Assembly (NCBI GenBank): GCA_049322795.1 | Contig: JBMOQH010000001.1 | Location: forward strand, 1-19,559 | Direction of reading: 5' to 3' | DNA length: 19,559 nucleotides | DNA from: Immundisolibacter sp049322795 | GTDB taxonomy: Bacteria > Pseudomonadota > Gammaproteobacteria > Immundisolibacterales > Immundisolibacteraceae | Shown: in pieces, positions 1-8,504 of the stretch | Layout of the letters: every line of letters starts with the position of its first letter | How positions within the stretch are numbered: the first letter of the stretch is position 1 | Translations under genes and position numbers: made by a program | Notes under the pieces: model-generated | The model's input: only the letters and a program-made list of their open reading frames with translations | Told to the model about the DNA's origin: nothing | The model's database searches: none

Positions 1-186
1 TCGCGCGGCGTCGAGCGCCGCCGGATCGATGACTTCGGCTTCGATGGCCTGTCCGGATGGTGGCGTCGGCTCGTCCTTCCACCAGTCGAAGCCGACCGTC
101 AGCAGCAGGATCAACGCCACGTGCAGTGCGACTGCCCACGCCAGCGGCCGCGACAGGCCCGGGGCCTTTTCCCGGCGCTGGGTCAC
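1..186 (-). CDS. tolA: TolA, N-terminal part (cut by window edge)
   Basis: TolA spans the periplasm and links the TolQ-TolR inner-membrane motor to TolB/Pal at the outer membrane, acting in envelope constriction and integrity. Only the first 62 codons are visible, and the frame stays open to the window edge. They show a basic N-terminus (QRREK), one membrane segment at about residues 15-32 (LAWAVALHVALILLLTVG), then FDWWKDEPTPP leading into the start of the charged Ala-rich region. The start is taken as GTG at 186, four bases after the tolR stop, with the spacing expected of translational coupling. The sequence alone would allow any TonB/TolA-type protein; its place directly after tolQ and tolR decides the name. 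It was probably missed by simple ORF calling because of the GTG start and the missing end. Confidence 0.85.
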   Translation of the reverse strand, partial: MTQRREKAPGLSRPLAWAVALHVALILLLTVGFDWWKDEPTPPSGQAIEAEVIDPAALDAAR

Positions 187-190
187 GCGT

Positions 191-631
191 TCAGTCGGCA
201 ACCTTGGTCACCAGTCCGACCTTGGGTGCGCCCGCCTGCTGCAGCAGGCTCATGGCCTCGATCACGGCCTGGTAGGGCACGTCCTTGTCGCCGCGCACCA
301 CCACGGGTGCCTGCGGCGACATCTCCAGCGCTGCCTTGGTCAATATCACGATGCGCGCCGCATCCTCGGGCTTGTCCTTTTCACTGCGGTAGTTCTTGGC
401 GTCGAAGTAGAGCTTGCCGTCGCGGTCCACGGTGACGGTGATCGGCGTCTGCTTGTCCTGTTCGACCTGTTGCCCCTTGGCTTGCGGCAGGTTCACCTCG
501 ACGCCCTGCTCGAGCAGCGGCGTGGTGATCATGAAGATGATCAGCAGCACCAGCATCACGTCGATGTAGGGCACGACGTTGATCTCGGCCACCACGCGGC
601 CGCGCCGGCGCCGACCGGACACTTGCGCCAT
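191..631 (-). CDS. tolR: TolR, Tol-Pal motor subunit (ExbD/TolR family)
   Basis: Inner-membrane subunit that, with TolQ, turns proton flow into movement of TolA. The 146-residue length is normal. A basic cytoplasmic start (GRRRRGR) is followed by the family signature AEINVVPYIDVMLVLLIIFM, a single membrane helix carrying the essential aspartate (D24), and then a periplasmic domain with the usual TPLLEQGVEVNLPQA continuation. The ATG start lies three bases after the tolQ stop, so the two are coupled. ExbD of a TonB system is the alternative, but the following TolA start and the ruvB-side location favour TolR. Confidence 0.95.
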   Translation of the reverse strand: MAQVSGRRRRGRVVAEINVVPYIDVMLVLLIIFMITTPLLEQGVEVNLPQAKGQQVEQDKQTPITVTVDRDGKLYFDAKNYRSEKDKPEDAARIVILTKAALEMSPQAPVVVRGDKDVPYQAVIEAMSLLQQAGAPKVGLVTKVAD

Positions 632-634
632 GGA

Positions 635-1345
635 TCAGGCCACCGTCGCGTCGCGGCCGAGACCGGCGCGAAACGCGTGCGCCTGGCGCTGCAGGAGGCT
701 CATGAAGTCCTCGATGAAGGCCTCGTACTGGCCGGCGCGGTGATCGACCACGGCCGCGAAGCGGTTGTACGCGATGACCGCCGGGATGGCCGCGAACAGG
801 CCCATGGCGGTGGCGACCAGCGCCTCGGAGATGGCCGGCGCCACCAGCGCGAGCGTGGGCTGGCCGGTGGTGCCGAGCGACTGGAAGGCGCTCATGATGC
901 CCCACACGGTGCCGAACAGGCCGATGTACGGGCTGATGGAACCGATGGTGGCCAGGTACGGCAGCTGGTCGTCGAGCGCCTCCATCTCGCGCGCGAGGCC
1001 GGCGCGCATGCCGCGCTGGGCGGAGTCGAGCGCCGCCTCGATCGGCAGGTGCTTTTGTTCGTACAGGTGGCGGAACTCACGGTAGCCGCCGATGAACACG
1101 CCCTCCACGCTGCCGGCCGGGTACTCGGTACGGACCGCGTCGCCATAGAGCTGTTCCATGTCCTGGCCGGACCAGAAACGGCGCTCGAAGGCCTCGATGG
1201 CGGCCGCCACCGCCGCGAAGGCGCGGCGCTTGCGCAGCATGATGGCCCAGGACAGCACCGACGCGCCGAGCAGGATGATCATGACGGTCTTGACGACCGG
1301 ACCCGCCCCCATGACCAGGTGGGCGATGGATAACTCGTTGGCCAA
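635..1345 (-). CDS. tolQ: TolQ, Tol-Pal proton channel subunit (MotA/TolQ/ExbB family)
   Basis: Three-helix inner-membrane protein that forms the pentameric stator around the TolR helices. The 236-residue protein has membrane helix 1 at about 17-37 (VVKTVMIILLGASVLSWAIM), a cytoplasmic loop, helix 2 at about 129-152 (LATIGSISPYIGLFGTVWGI) and helix 3 at about 171-193 (AISEALVATAMGLFAAIPAV), the conserved channel-lining segments. The start is TTG. It is supported by GGAG six bases upstream and by N-terminal length matching the family; the next ATG (codon 12) would trim the region before helix 1. It heads the tol genes, 111 bases after ruvB, where ybgC usually sits. Confidence 0.93.
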   Translation of the reverse strand: MANELSIAHLVMGAGPVVKTVMIILLGASVLSWAIMLRKRRAFAAVAAAIEAFERRFWSGQDMEQLYGDAVRTEYPAGSVEGVFIGGYREFRHLYEQKHLPIEAALDSAQRGMRAGLAREMEALDDQLPYLATIGSISPYIGLFGTVWGIMSAFQSLGTTGQPTLALVAPAISEALVATAMGLFAAIPAVIAYNRFAAVVDHRAGQYEAFIEDFMSLLQRQAHAFRAGLGRDATVA

Positions 1346-1416
1346 GCAGGGCTCCGGGGGGCAGGACGATGAGGGCCGCGTGGCCAGTGACTGAGACCGC
1401 TATCGCGACGCGGAAT

Positions 1417-1449
1417 TTTATAGCAGCCGCGCAGCGCGCCTTGCGCGGC
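1417..1449 (-). promoter_or_regulatory. Candidate tolQ promoter region with hairpin
   Basis: The gap between ruvB and tolQ holds an inverted repeat with 8-bp perfect arms (1426-1433 and 1442-1449). On the minus strand this is followed at once by TATAAA (1422-1417), a good -10 hexamer in otherwise GC-rich DNA. No convincing -35 lies 16-18 bases upstream, and there is no T-run after the hairpin to make it a terminator. The region could start an independent tol transcript or attenuate readthrough from ruvB. This is weak evidence from sequence only. Confidence 0.3.
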
Positions 1450-1456
1450 CACACAA

Positions 1457-2503
<1,047 letters not shown>

Positions 2504-2517
2504 GGCCAGTTACCCGA

Positions 2518-3102
2518 CTAGTTCCGCATGAGGCGCTTGAGCGCCGCGCGGATGAGGTCCTCGCTGCTGCCGCCGGCCGGCAGGTCGCGCAGCGCGGCGC
2601 GCACCTCGGTCGGCTTGTAGCCCAGCGCCTCGAGCGCGGCGGCGGCGTCGCCGGCCGCATCGGCGCGTGGCGCGATGGCGCTGTCGGACGTTTTCGCCAG
2701 GCGTCCGAGCGGCTCGCGCAGCTCCAGAATCAGCCGTTCGGCGGTCTTGCGGCCGATGCCCGGAATGCGCACCAGCCGCGCCGGGTCGCCATCGGCGACG
2801 ATGGCCACCAGCTCGTCCGTCGACACACCGGACAAAATCACCAGCGCCAGCCTGGCACCGACACCGCTCACCTTGAGCAGCTGACGGAACAGCGCCCGCT
2901 CGGCCTCGCTGCCGAAGCCGTACAGCAGCTGCGCGTCCTCGCGCACCACCAGGTGCGCGTGCAGCACGACCGGGGAACCGACCGCCGGCAGGTGGTAGAA
3001 GGTGCTCATCGGCGCCTCGAGCTCGTAGCCCACGCCGCCGACGTCCACCAGCAGCGTGGGCGGCGACTTGACCAGCAGCGTGCCGGCGATGCGGCCGATC
3101 AT
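2518..3102 (-). CDS. ruvA: RuvA, Holliday junction recognition subunit
   Basis: Tetrameric protein that binds the Holliday junction and recruits RuvB. The start is the ATG at 3102, giving MIGRIAGTLL and 194 residues. A longer open frame reaching up to 3453 only overlaps ruvC in another frame and is not used. An N-terminal OB-fold is followed by two helix-hairpin-helix motifs, LLKVSGVGARLALVILSG and LVRIPGIGRKTAERLI, and by a C-terminal domain that contacts RuvB (EALGYKPTEVRAAL). Its ATG overlaps the ruvC stop as ATGA, which indicates translational coupling. Confidence 0.97.
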   Translation of the reverse strand: MIGRIAGTLLVKSPPTLLVDVGGVGYELEAPMSTFYHLPAVGSPVVLHAHLVVREDAQLLYGFGSEAERALFRQLLKVSGVGARLALVILSGVSTDELVAIVADGDPARLVRIPGIGRKTAERLILELREPLGRLAKTSDSAIAPRADAAGDAAAALEALGYKPTEVRAALRDLPAGGSSEDLIRAALKRLMRN

Positions 3103-3590
3103 GCGCCCGCCCGTCCGGCGGTCAGGGTCATGTGCTGGGCGTGGCACAGCGCGCCCGCCAGGGCGTCGGCCGCATCCGCGCGCGGCAGGGCGGCGAGCCC
3201 CAGCAGGCGGCCGACCATGAAGCCGATCTGCTCCTTGGTGGCGCGGCCGTTGCCGACCACGCTCAGCTTGATCTCGGCCGGCGTGTACTCGGCCACCGGC
3301 ACGCCGGCCACCGCCGCCGCCACGATGGCGGCGCCGCGGGCCTGGCCGAGCTTGAGCGCCGATGCGGCGTTGCGGTGCATGAACACGTTCTCGATCGACA
3401 CCGTGGTCGGCTGAAACTCGGCGATCAGCTCGCTGACGCCGCTGAAGATGCACGCCAGGCGGGCGTCGAGCGGCCCCGGATCGACGCGGATGATGCCGCT
3501 TTCGACGTACAGCGCGCCGCCGCGGCGGGCGTCGATCAGCCCGAAGCCTGTGAAGCGCGAGCCGGGATCGATGCCGAGTATGCGCGCCAC
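3099..3590 (-). CDS. ruvC: RuvC, Holliday junction resolvase
   Basis: Dimeric, Mg-dependent endonuclease that cuts Holliday junctions after RuvAB branch migration. The 163-residue protein has the RNase H-like fold signatures ILGIDPGSRFTGFGLI (first catalytic Asp, residue 8), VSIENVFMHRNAASALKLGQ (catalytic Glu) and DAADALAGALCHA (C-terminal catalytic Asp pair). It is slightly shorter than the E. coli protein at the C-terminus. The start is GTG at 3590, nine bases after the yebC stop, without a strong ribosome site of its own, so coupling to yebC is likely. Confidence 0.97.
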   Translation of the reverse strand: MARILGIDPGSRFTGFGLIDARRGGALYVESGIIRVDPGPLDARLACIFSGVSELIAEFQPTTVSIENVFMHRNAASALKLGQARGAAIVAAAVAGVPVAEYTPAEIKLSVVGNGRATKEQIGFMVGRLLGLAALPRADAADALAGALCHAQHMTLTAGRAGA

Positions 3591-3599
3591 GCCGGCGGG

Positions 3600-4343
3600 T
3601 CAGGACAGCGCGGCCAGCGCCTCGTCCGAGAACTCGGCGTTCGAGTGCACCTGCTGCACGTCGTCGAGGTCCTCGAGTGCCTCCAGCAGCTTGATCACCG
3701 ACAGCGTCTGCTCGGCGTCGAGCTGCACGGTGGTGCTCGGCCGCTCGGCGAGCTCCGCCGACTGGGGCGTGACGCCGAGCGCCAGCAGCGCCTCGCGCAC
3801 CTCGTGCAGCCGCTCGGACGCGGTCAGCAGCTCGATGCCGCCGTCCTGCACCACGACGTCGTCAGCTCCGGATTCAAGCGCCAGCTCAAACGCGCGCTCC
3901 TCGCCGACGTCGGCCGGCAGCACGATGCTGCCGCGCGCCTCGAACAGATACGCCACCGAACCGTCGGTGCCCAAATTGCCGCCGCGCTTCGAGAACAAAT
4001 GCCGCACCTCGCCGACGGTGCGGTTCCGGTTGTCGGTGAGGCAGTCGACCATCACGGCCACGCCGCCCGGGCCGTAGCCCTCGTAGCGCACCGCCTCGAA
4101 GTTGTCGCCGTCGGCTGCGCCGCCGCCGCGCTTGACGGCGCGGTCGATGGTGTCGCGCGTCATGTTGGCGGCCAGCGCCTTGTCGATGGCGGTGCGCAGG
4201 CGCGGGTTCGACGCGGCATCGGCGCCGCCACTGCGCGCAGCGGTGGTGAGTTCCCGGATCAGCTTGGTGAACAGCTTGCCGCGCTTGGCGTCCTGGGCGG
4301 ACTTGCGGTGCTGGATGTTAGCCCATTTGGAATGGCCGGCCAT
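3600..4343 (-). CDS. yebC: YebC/PmpR-family translation or regulatory factor
   Basis: Member of the YebC/TACO1 family. Family members have been described as transcriptional regulators (PmpR) and, more recently, as factors that relieve ribosome stalling on proline-rich stretches. The start MAGHSKWANIQHRK is nearly invariant in the family, as is VAVMVDCLTDNRNRTVGEVRH in the middle. The 247-residue length is typical. It sits between aspS and ruvC, as in most Gammaproteobacteria, with 16 bases to aspS and 9 to ruvC. Family is certain; the precise job is not readable from the sequence. Confidence 0.95.
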   Translation of the reverse strand: MAGHSKWANIQHRKSAQDAKRGKLFTKLIRELTTAARSGGADAASNPRLRTAIDKALAANMTRDTIDRAVKRGGGAADGDNFEAVRYEGYGPGGVAVMVDCLTDNRNRTVGEVRHLFSKRGGNLGTDGSVAYLFEARGSIVLPADVGEERAFELALESGADDVVVQDGGIELLTASERLHEVREALLALGVTPQSAELAERPSTTVQLDAEQTLSVIKLLEALEDLDDVQQVHSNAEFSDEALAALS

Positions 4344-4359
4344 GAGAATTGCTTCGTTT

Positions 4360-6144
4360 TCAGTTGCTTACAGGCTTCTTGACGGCGGTGCGGATGGCCA
4401 GCTCGCGCAGCTGCGCCTCGTCCACGGTGGACGGAGCATCGGTGAGCGGGCAGTGCGCGCGCTGCGTCTTGGGGAAGGCGATGACGTCGCGGATGGAACT
4501 TGCCCCCGCCATCAGCATCACCAGCCGGTCGATGCCAAAGGCCATGCCCCCGTGCGGCGGCGCGCCGTAACCGAGCGCCTCCAGCAGGAAACCGAACTTG
4601 GCCTGTGCCTCGTCCTCGCCGATGCCGAGCAGGCCGAATACCGCCTGCTGCATGTCCGGCCGGTGGATACGGATCGAGCCGCCGCCGATTTCCGAGCCGT
4701 TCAGCACCATGTCGTAGGCGCGCGACAGGCATCGGCCCGGGTCGGCGAGCATGGCCTCGGTGTCCGGCACCTGCGGCGCGGTGAAGGGATGGTGCAGCGC
4801 CTGCCAGCGGCCGCTGTCCGGGTCGCGCTCGAACATGGGGAAATCGACCACCCACAGCGGCTTCCAGCCGCCGTCGAGCAGGCCCAGATCATCCGCCAGC
4901 TTGCCGCGCAGATGGCTCATGTAGCCGTTCACCACGCTCGCCTTGTCGGCGCCGAAGAACACCACGTCGCCCACCTTGGCGCCGACGCGCGCCAGGATGG
5001 CGTCGACCGTCTCGCCGCGCAGGAACTTGACGATCGGCGACTGCCACTCGACGCCGCCGTCGGCACCTTCCGCCAGGCGGATATAGGCCAGGCCCTTGGC
5101 GCCGAACTGCTTGACGAATTCGACGTAGTTGTCGAGCTCCCGTCGGCTGAGCGTGGCGCCACCGCCGGGCACGCACAGCGCAGCGACACGGCCCTCCGGG
5201 TCGTTGGCGGGCCCGGAGAACACCTTGAAGTCGGTGTCGCGCAGCAGGTCCGAGACCTCGACCAGTTCCAGCGGGTTGCGCAGGTCCGGCCGATCGATGC
5301 CGAAGCGCGACATGGCCTCGGCGTAGCTCATGCGTGGCAGCGGGTTCGGCAAGTCCACGCCCAGCACGTCGGCGAACAGGCCGCGGATCATCGCCTCCAT
5401 GATGGCCATGAAGGCGTCCTCGTCGAGGAACGATGCCTCGATGTCGAGCTGCGTGAACTCCGGCTGGCGGTCGGCGCGCAGGTCCTCGTCGCGGAAACAG
5501 CGCGCCACCTGGAAGTAACGATCCAGGCCGCCCATCATCAAGAGCTGCTTGAACAGCTGCGGCGATTGCGGCAGGGCGAAGAAACTGCCCTGGTGCACGC
5601 GGGACGGCACCAGGTAATCGCGCGCCCCTTCCGGCGTGGCGCGGGTGAGGATGGGCGTCTCGACCTCGACGAAGCCCTCGGCCTCCATGAAACGCCGCAG
5701 CCAGCCGGTCACCCTGGAGCGCAGGCGCAGGCGCTCCAGCATGGCCGGGCGGCGGATGTCGAGGTACCGGTAGCGCAGGCGCTTGTCCTCGCCGACGTCG
5801 TCCTCGTCGAGCTGAAACGGCGGCGTCTGGGCGGCGTTCAGCACCTGGATGGCGCTCGCCAGCACTTCCACTTGACCGCTGCGCATGCCAGCGTTCTCGG
5901 TGCCGGCCGGGCGGTGGCGCACGGTGCCGCTGATCTTGAGCACGTACTCCGAGCGCACCTGCTCGGCGGTGCGGAACGCGGCCTCGGTGTCGGGGTCGAT
6001 CACCACCTGCACCAAGCCCTCGCGGTCGCGCAGGTCGATGAAGATCACCCCGCCGTGATCGCGCCGGCGATGCACCCAGCCGCACAGGGTGATGACCTGC
6101 CCCAGGGCCGACTCGTCGACCAACCCGCAATAGACGCTACGCAC
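4360..6144 (-). CDS. aspS: Aspartyl-tRNA synthetase, probably non-discriminating (Asp/Asn)
   Basis: Charges tRNA-Asp, and possibly tRNA-Asn, with aspartate. The 594-residue protein has an N-terminal OB anticodon domain (TLCGWVHRRRDHGG), the class II core with motif 2 (CFRDEDLRADRQPEFTQ), the bacterial GAD insertion, and motif 3 (GMAFGIDRLVMLMAG). His30 (RRRDHGG) and Gly81 (RPAG) match the pattern of the Pseudomonas-type non-discriminating enzyme rather than E. coli, which has Leu at the first position. That would require GatCAB amidotransferase to make Asn-tRNA (inference). The start is GTG at 6144 with GGAG seven bases upstream. It is the first gene after the fmdB terminator and the likely head of the aspS-yebC-ruvCAB unit; no clear promoter is visible in the short gap. 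Confidence 0.97.
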   Translation of the reverse strand: MRSVYCGLVDESALGQVITLCGWVHRRRDHGGVIFIDLRDREGLVQVVIDPDTEAAFRTAEQVRSEYVLKISGTVRHRPAGTENAGMRSGQVEVLASAIQVLNAAQTPPFQLDEDDVGEDKRLRYRYLDIRRPAMLERLRLRSRVTGWLRRFMEAEGFVEVETPILTRATPEGARDYLVPSRVHQGSFFALPQSPQLFKQLLMMGGLDRYFQVARCFRDEDLRADRQPEFTQLDIEASFLDEDAFMAIMEAMIRGLFADVLGVDLPNPLPRMSYAEAMSRFGIDRPDLRNPLELVEVSDLLRDTDFKVFSGPANDPEGRVAALCVPGGGATLSRRELDNYVEFVKQFGAKGLAYIRLAEGADGGVEWQSPIVKFLRGETVDAILARVGAKVGDVVFFGADKASVVNGYMSHLRGKLADDLGLLDGGWKPLWVVDFPMFERDPDSGRWQALHHPFTAPQVPDTEAMLADPGRCLSRAYDMVLNGSEIGGGSIRIHRPDMQQAVFGLLGIGEDEAQAKFGFLLEALGYGAPPHGGMAFGIDRLVMLMAGASSIRDVIAFPKTQRAHCPLTDAPSTVDEAQLRELAIRTAVKKPVSN

Positions 6145-6194
6145 GCTCGTGCTCCGATGCTTGATAGGGCCCGATACGACCCCGCAGAAAACGC

Positions 6195-6237
6195 AAAAAG
6201 CGCCAGACGGACGGAGCGAACTCCGCCAGCCTGGCGC
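6195..6237 (-). terminator. Intrinsic terminator after fmdB (UUCG-capped)
   Basis: Read on the minus strand, a GCGCCAG arm (6237-6231) pairs with CTGGCGC (6206-6200). An inner GGCGGAG/CTCCGTC stem is closed by a TTCG tetraloop, and the whole is followed by TTTTT (6199-6195). One inner pair is G-T, which pairs only in minus-strand RNA and so supports this direction. It lies 14 bases after the fmdB stop and separates fmdB and the upstream catabolic genes from aspS. Confidence 0.85.
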
Positions 6238-6251
6238 CGCGGAATACCGCG

Positions 6252-6569
6252 TCAGCCCGCCGCGGCCGGCGTTGCGGACGCGCTGTCGCTACCCGAGGAA
6301 GGCGCGCTCGTGGGGGTGGACTCCGTCGATGTCTTGTCCGGTGCCTTGTCGGCGCTGGCATCGGCGCCGCTGCTGCCCTTCTTGGAGTCGCCGCGGAAAT
6401 CGGTCACGTACCAGCCGCCGCCCTTGAGCTGGAAGCCGGCCGCCGAGACCTTCTTTTCGAAGGCCTCCGCCTGGCACTGCGGGCAGGTGGTGAGCGGCGC
6501 GTCGCTGATCTTCTGCATCACGTCGCGCTCGGTGCCGCAGGCGCGACAGACGTACTCGTAAATCGGCAT
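6252..6569 (-). CDS. FmdB-family zinc ribbon protein
   Basis: Small regulatory-type zinc ribbon protein of unknown biochemical role, commonly encoded just upstream of aspS in proteobacteria. The start is the ATG at 6569, giving MPIYEYVCRACG, the family's invariant opening. A longer frame reaching 6653 overlaps the neighbouring gene and is not used. Two zinc knuckles are visible (C8-x2-C11 and C29-x2-C32), followed by GFQLKGGGWYVTDFRG, typical of the family. Residues 61-105 are a Ser/Ala/Thr/Asp-rich low-complexity tail, probably disordered. It follows the isomerase gene by 26 bases, with AGAGG and GGAAAGG ribosome-site candidates, and ends before an intrinsic terminator. Confidence 0.88.
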   Translation of the reverse strand: MPIYEYVCRACGTERDVMQKISDAPLTTCPQCQAEAFEKKVSAAGFQLKGGGWYVTDFRGDSKKGSSGADASADKAPDKTSTESTPTSAPSSGSDSASATPAAAG

Positions 6570-6595
6570 GAAACCAAGAACCTCTTTGCCTTTCC

Positions 6596-7192
6596 TCAGG
6601 CGGCGTGGGCCTTGAGGTATTCCTCGACGAACATCAGCCGGTCGTTGCCCCACCAGATTTGGTCGTCGGCCATCATGATCGGCACGCCGTACACGCCCCG
6701 CGCGTGCGCTGCGACCCGCGATGCCTCGTAGGCCTTCTCGCCCTCGCGCGAGGACACATAGGCCATGAACGCATCCGCGTCCAGGCCGACGGTTCGCGCC
6801 AGCCCGCGCAGCACGGCGTCGTCGTTCGGATCGACGCCTTCGGCCCAGACCAGGCGATACGCCTCGTCCACATATTGGCGGGCCTTGCCTTTTTCAATGG
6901 CCAAGAACGTGCCGATGTTCATTCGCCAGGCATTCAGGCCCTTCGGGAAGGTGAACGGCACGCCGTAATGTTTTGCCCAGCGGTTCAGGTCCTGCATCAG
7001 CGCCCGGATCTTGGCCGGCACCTGACGGTTGGAGGGGCCGTAATTGCCGGCAGCGAGCTTGGCGGTCGGGATGTCGATCGGGTGATAGTTCAGCTGGTAG
7101 CCGTACTTGGCCACCAGGTCCGGCAACTTGAGGTTGCACAGGTACGTGAACGGACTCGTGAAATCGATGTAGAAATCCAGCGCCTTTGCCAT
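6596..7192 (-). CDS. 2-hydroxychromene-2-carboxylate isomerase-like protein (DsbA/kappa-GST fold)
   Basis: Family members such as NahD use glutathione to interconvert 2-hydroxychromene-2-carboxylate and trans-o-hydroxybenzylidenepyruvate in naphthalene degradation. The 198-residue protein opens with LDFYIDFTSPFTYL, the thioredoxin-fold start with the Ser that activates glutathione (S13, equivalent to the Ser of NahD). It keeps the late GVYGVPIM cis-proline segment (V-P) and the WWGNDRL motif of the group. It has no CxxC, so it is not a DsbA oxidoreductase. The ATG at 7192 has GAGGAG upstream. It lies 21 bases after the oxygenase large subunit gene, so they are probably co-transcribed. The actual substrate may be another aromatic or hydrophobic enoyl-pyruvate. 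Confidence 0.85.
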   Translation of the reverse strand: MAKALDFYIDFTSPFTYLCNLKLPDLVAKYGYQLNYHPIDIPTAKLAAGNYGPSNRQVPAKIRALMQDLNRWAKHYGVPFTFPKGLNAWRMNIGTFLAIEKGKARQYVDEAYRLVWAEGVDPNDDAVLRGLARTVGLDADAFMAYVSSREGEKAYEASRVAAHARGVYGVPIMMADDQIWWGNDRLMFVEEYLKAHAA

Positions 7193-7213
7193 GCTCTCGC
7201 TCCTCGTTGCTCG

Positions 7214-8461
7214 TTATGCCCAGCCCATCACGTCCCGGTAATACTCCCAGAAGCCGATGATGCTGCCCTCGGTGACCAGGTGCTGGGCGTCCTTGGCCTG
7301 CTCGCCACCCATGGCGATGTAGGACGTCTGGTCCTGATCACGCACGATGGAACGGTGCACGATCTCGACCGCCTCGCCATCCTCCATGGAGATGAGCCCG
7401 GCCGGGCCGATCAGGTTGCCCTGCTTGTGGCGGATGGCGTCCATCTCGCTGTCGTCATCGGCATAGCCGAATTGCGTCCAGACGAGTTCGAACTTGTCGA
7501 CGCCGCGCGGGATGATTTGACGGACCGCCAGCGTGTTGGCGATCTGCTGCACCACCAGATTGGGAAACACCGCCAGGATCACGAGCGTTACGCCGTCATC
7601 GAACTCCTGCCGCCCGGCCAGCACCGACGGATCGGACAGCGTGAAGTCGGAATTGAACGTGCGCGTGTCCTTGTACTCGTCCGTCTGGCCCTCGTCGGTG
7701 CCGCGCTGGGCGGTCAGCATCGAGTGGCGACGCTTCGCGTCCATCACGCTCACGCCCTTCTGGCTCGAGCGGTACAGGCCGAAGGTGCAGTGGAACAGGT
7801 GCAGCAGGCTGGCGTGGTAGGGGTCGCGCGTGTTCTCGGCGTACAGCTTCCAGTTGCCGGCCACGTACTGGCGCTGGTCACCCAGCACCTTGATCGGCCG
7901 ACGCATGATGCGGTCGATGGCCTGTCGTGGCATGGGCCCCAGGTAATCCGCCAGCGGCTCGACCTTGTCCGAGAAGGTGGCGAACACCAGGCCGCCGTAG
8001 CTGTCGACCCGCAGTTTCTGCAGGCCGTGCTTTTTCATGTCGAAGTCGGCCGGCATGCCGCCCTGACCGTTCAGGCCGCGGCGAAACGGTACGCCGATCA
8101 GGTTGCCCTTTAGGTCGTACGCCCACTGGTGGTAGACGCACAGATGGTTCTGCACGTTGCCACGCAGCTCGCGACAGATGGCCGCGCCGCGGTGGGCACA
8201 GCGGTTGACGTACGCATGGACGGTGCCGTCTTCGGCGCGGCTCACCACGACGGGCGTATCGCCCACGAAAGTGGACTTGTAATCGCCGCTGTTGGGGATT
8301 TCGGCTTCCAGCGCGATGAACGACCAGTTGTCGCCACGGAATATGTGCCGCTGCTCGGCCTCGTAGACCGCAGGGTCGGTGAAGACACCATAGGGTACGC
8401 GGCTGCCGCCGGCAGCCGGCCAGTTCAGTTGGCTCAGTGCGGGTTCGCGGATGGCATTCAT
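7214..8461 (-). CDS. Rieske non-heme iron oxygenase, large (alpha) subunit, AndAc/NagG-like
   Basis: Catalytic subunit of an aromatic-ring-hydroxylating oxygenase, which adds O2 to an aromatic ring using electrons from a Rieske ferredoxin. In 415 residues the Rieske [2Fe-2S] ligands are C88-x-H90 (NRCAHRG) and C108-x2-H111 (CVYHQW). The mononuclear iron site is H216 and H221 in RDPYHASLLH, with the bridging D213, plus D361 (SMEDGEAVE). Its overall pattern (VPYGVFTDPA, FVGDTPVVVSR, RVDSYGGLVFATFSD, NLIGPAGLISMED) recalls anthranilate dioxygenase AndAc and salicylate 5-hydroxylase NagG more than classical naphthalene dioxygenase. The ATG at 8461 has GGAG upstream. It lies between its small subunit and the isomerase. 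Substrate cannot be fixed from sequence. Confidence 0.95.
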   Translation of the reverse strand: MNAIREPALSQLNWPAAGGSRVPYGVFTDPAVYEAEQRHIFRGDNWSFIALEAEIPNSGDYKSTFVGDTPVVVSRAEDGTVHAYVNRCAHRGAAICRELRGNVQNHLCVYHQWAYDLKGNLIGVPFRRGLNGQGGMPADFDMKKHGLQKLRVDSYGGLVFATFSDKVEPLADYLGPMPRQAIDRIMRRPIKVLGDQRQYVAGNWKLYAENTRDPYHASLLHLFHCTFGLYRSSQKGVSVMDAKRRHSMLTAQRGTDEGQTDEYKDTRTFNSDFTLSDPSVLAGRQEFDDGVTLVILAVFPNLVVQQIANTLAVRQIIPRGVDKFELVWTQFGYADDDSEMDAIRHKQGNLIGPAGLISMEDGEAVEIVHRSIVRDQDQTSYIAMGGEQAKDAQHLVTEGSIIGFWEYYRDVMGWA

Positions 8462-8504
8462 GGGGGAGTCTCCGGGGGTCGACGGGGCGCCGGCCAGCGC
8501 CGCC

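Noticed and set aside
29..1333. Plus-strand open frame of 434 codons opposite tolA-tolR-tolQ
   Set aside because: It runs antisense across three adjacent tol genes including their junctions. Low-complexity His/Arg/Asp-rich translation, no family features.
3132..4382. Plus-strand open frame of 416 codons opposite ruvC and yebC
   Set aside because: Antisense to two certain genes, with no recognisable domain.
4102..6561. Plus-strand open frame of 819 codons opposite aspS and yebC
   Set aside because: It is antisense to certain genes. Its composition (Arg/His/Gln/Ala/Leu-rich, no domain) is what the reverse strand of GC-rich coding DNA gives.
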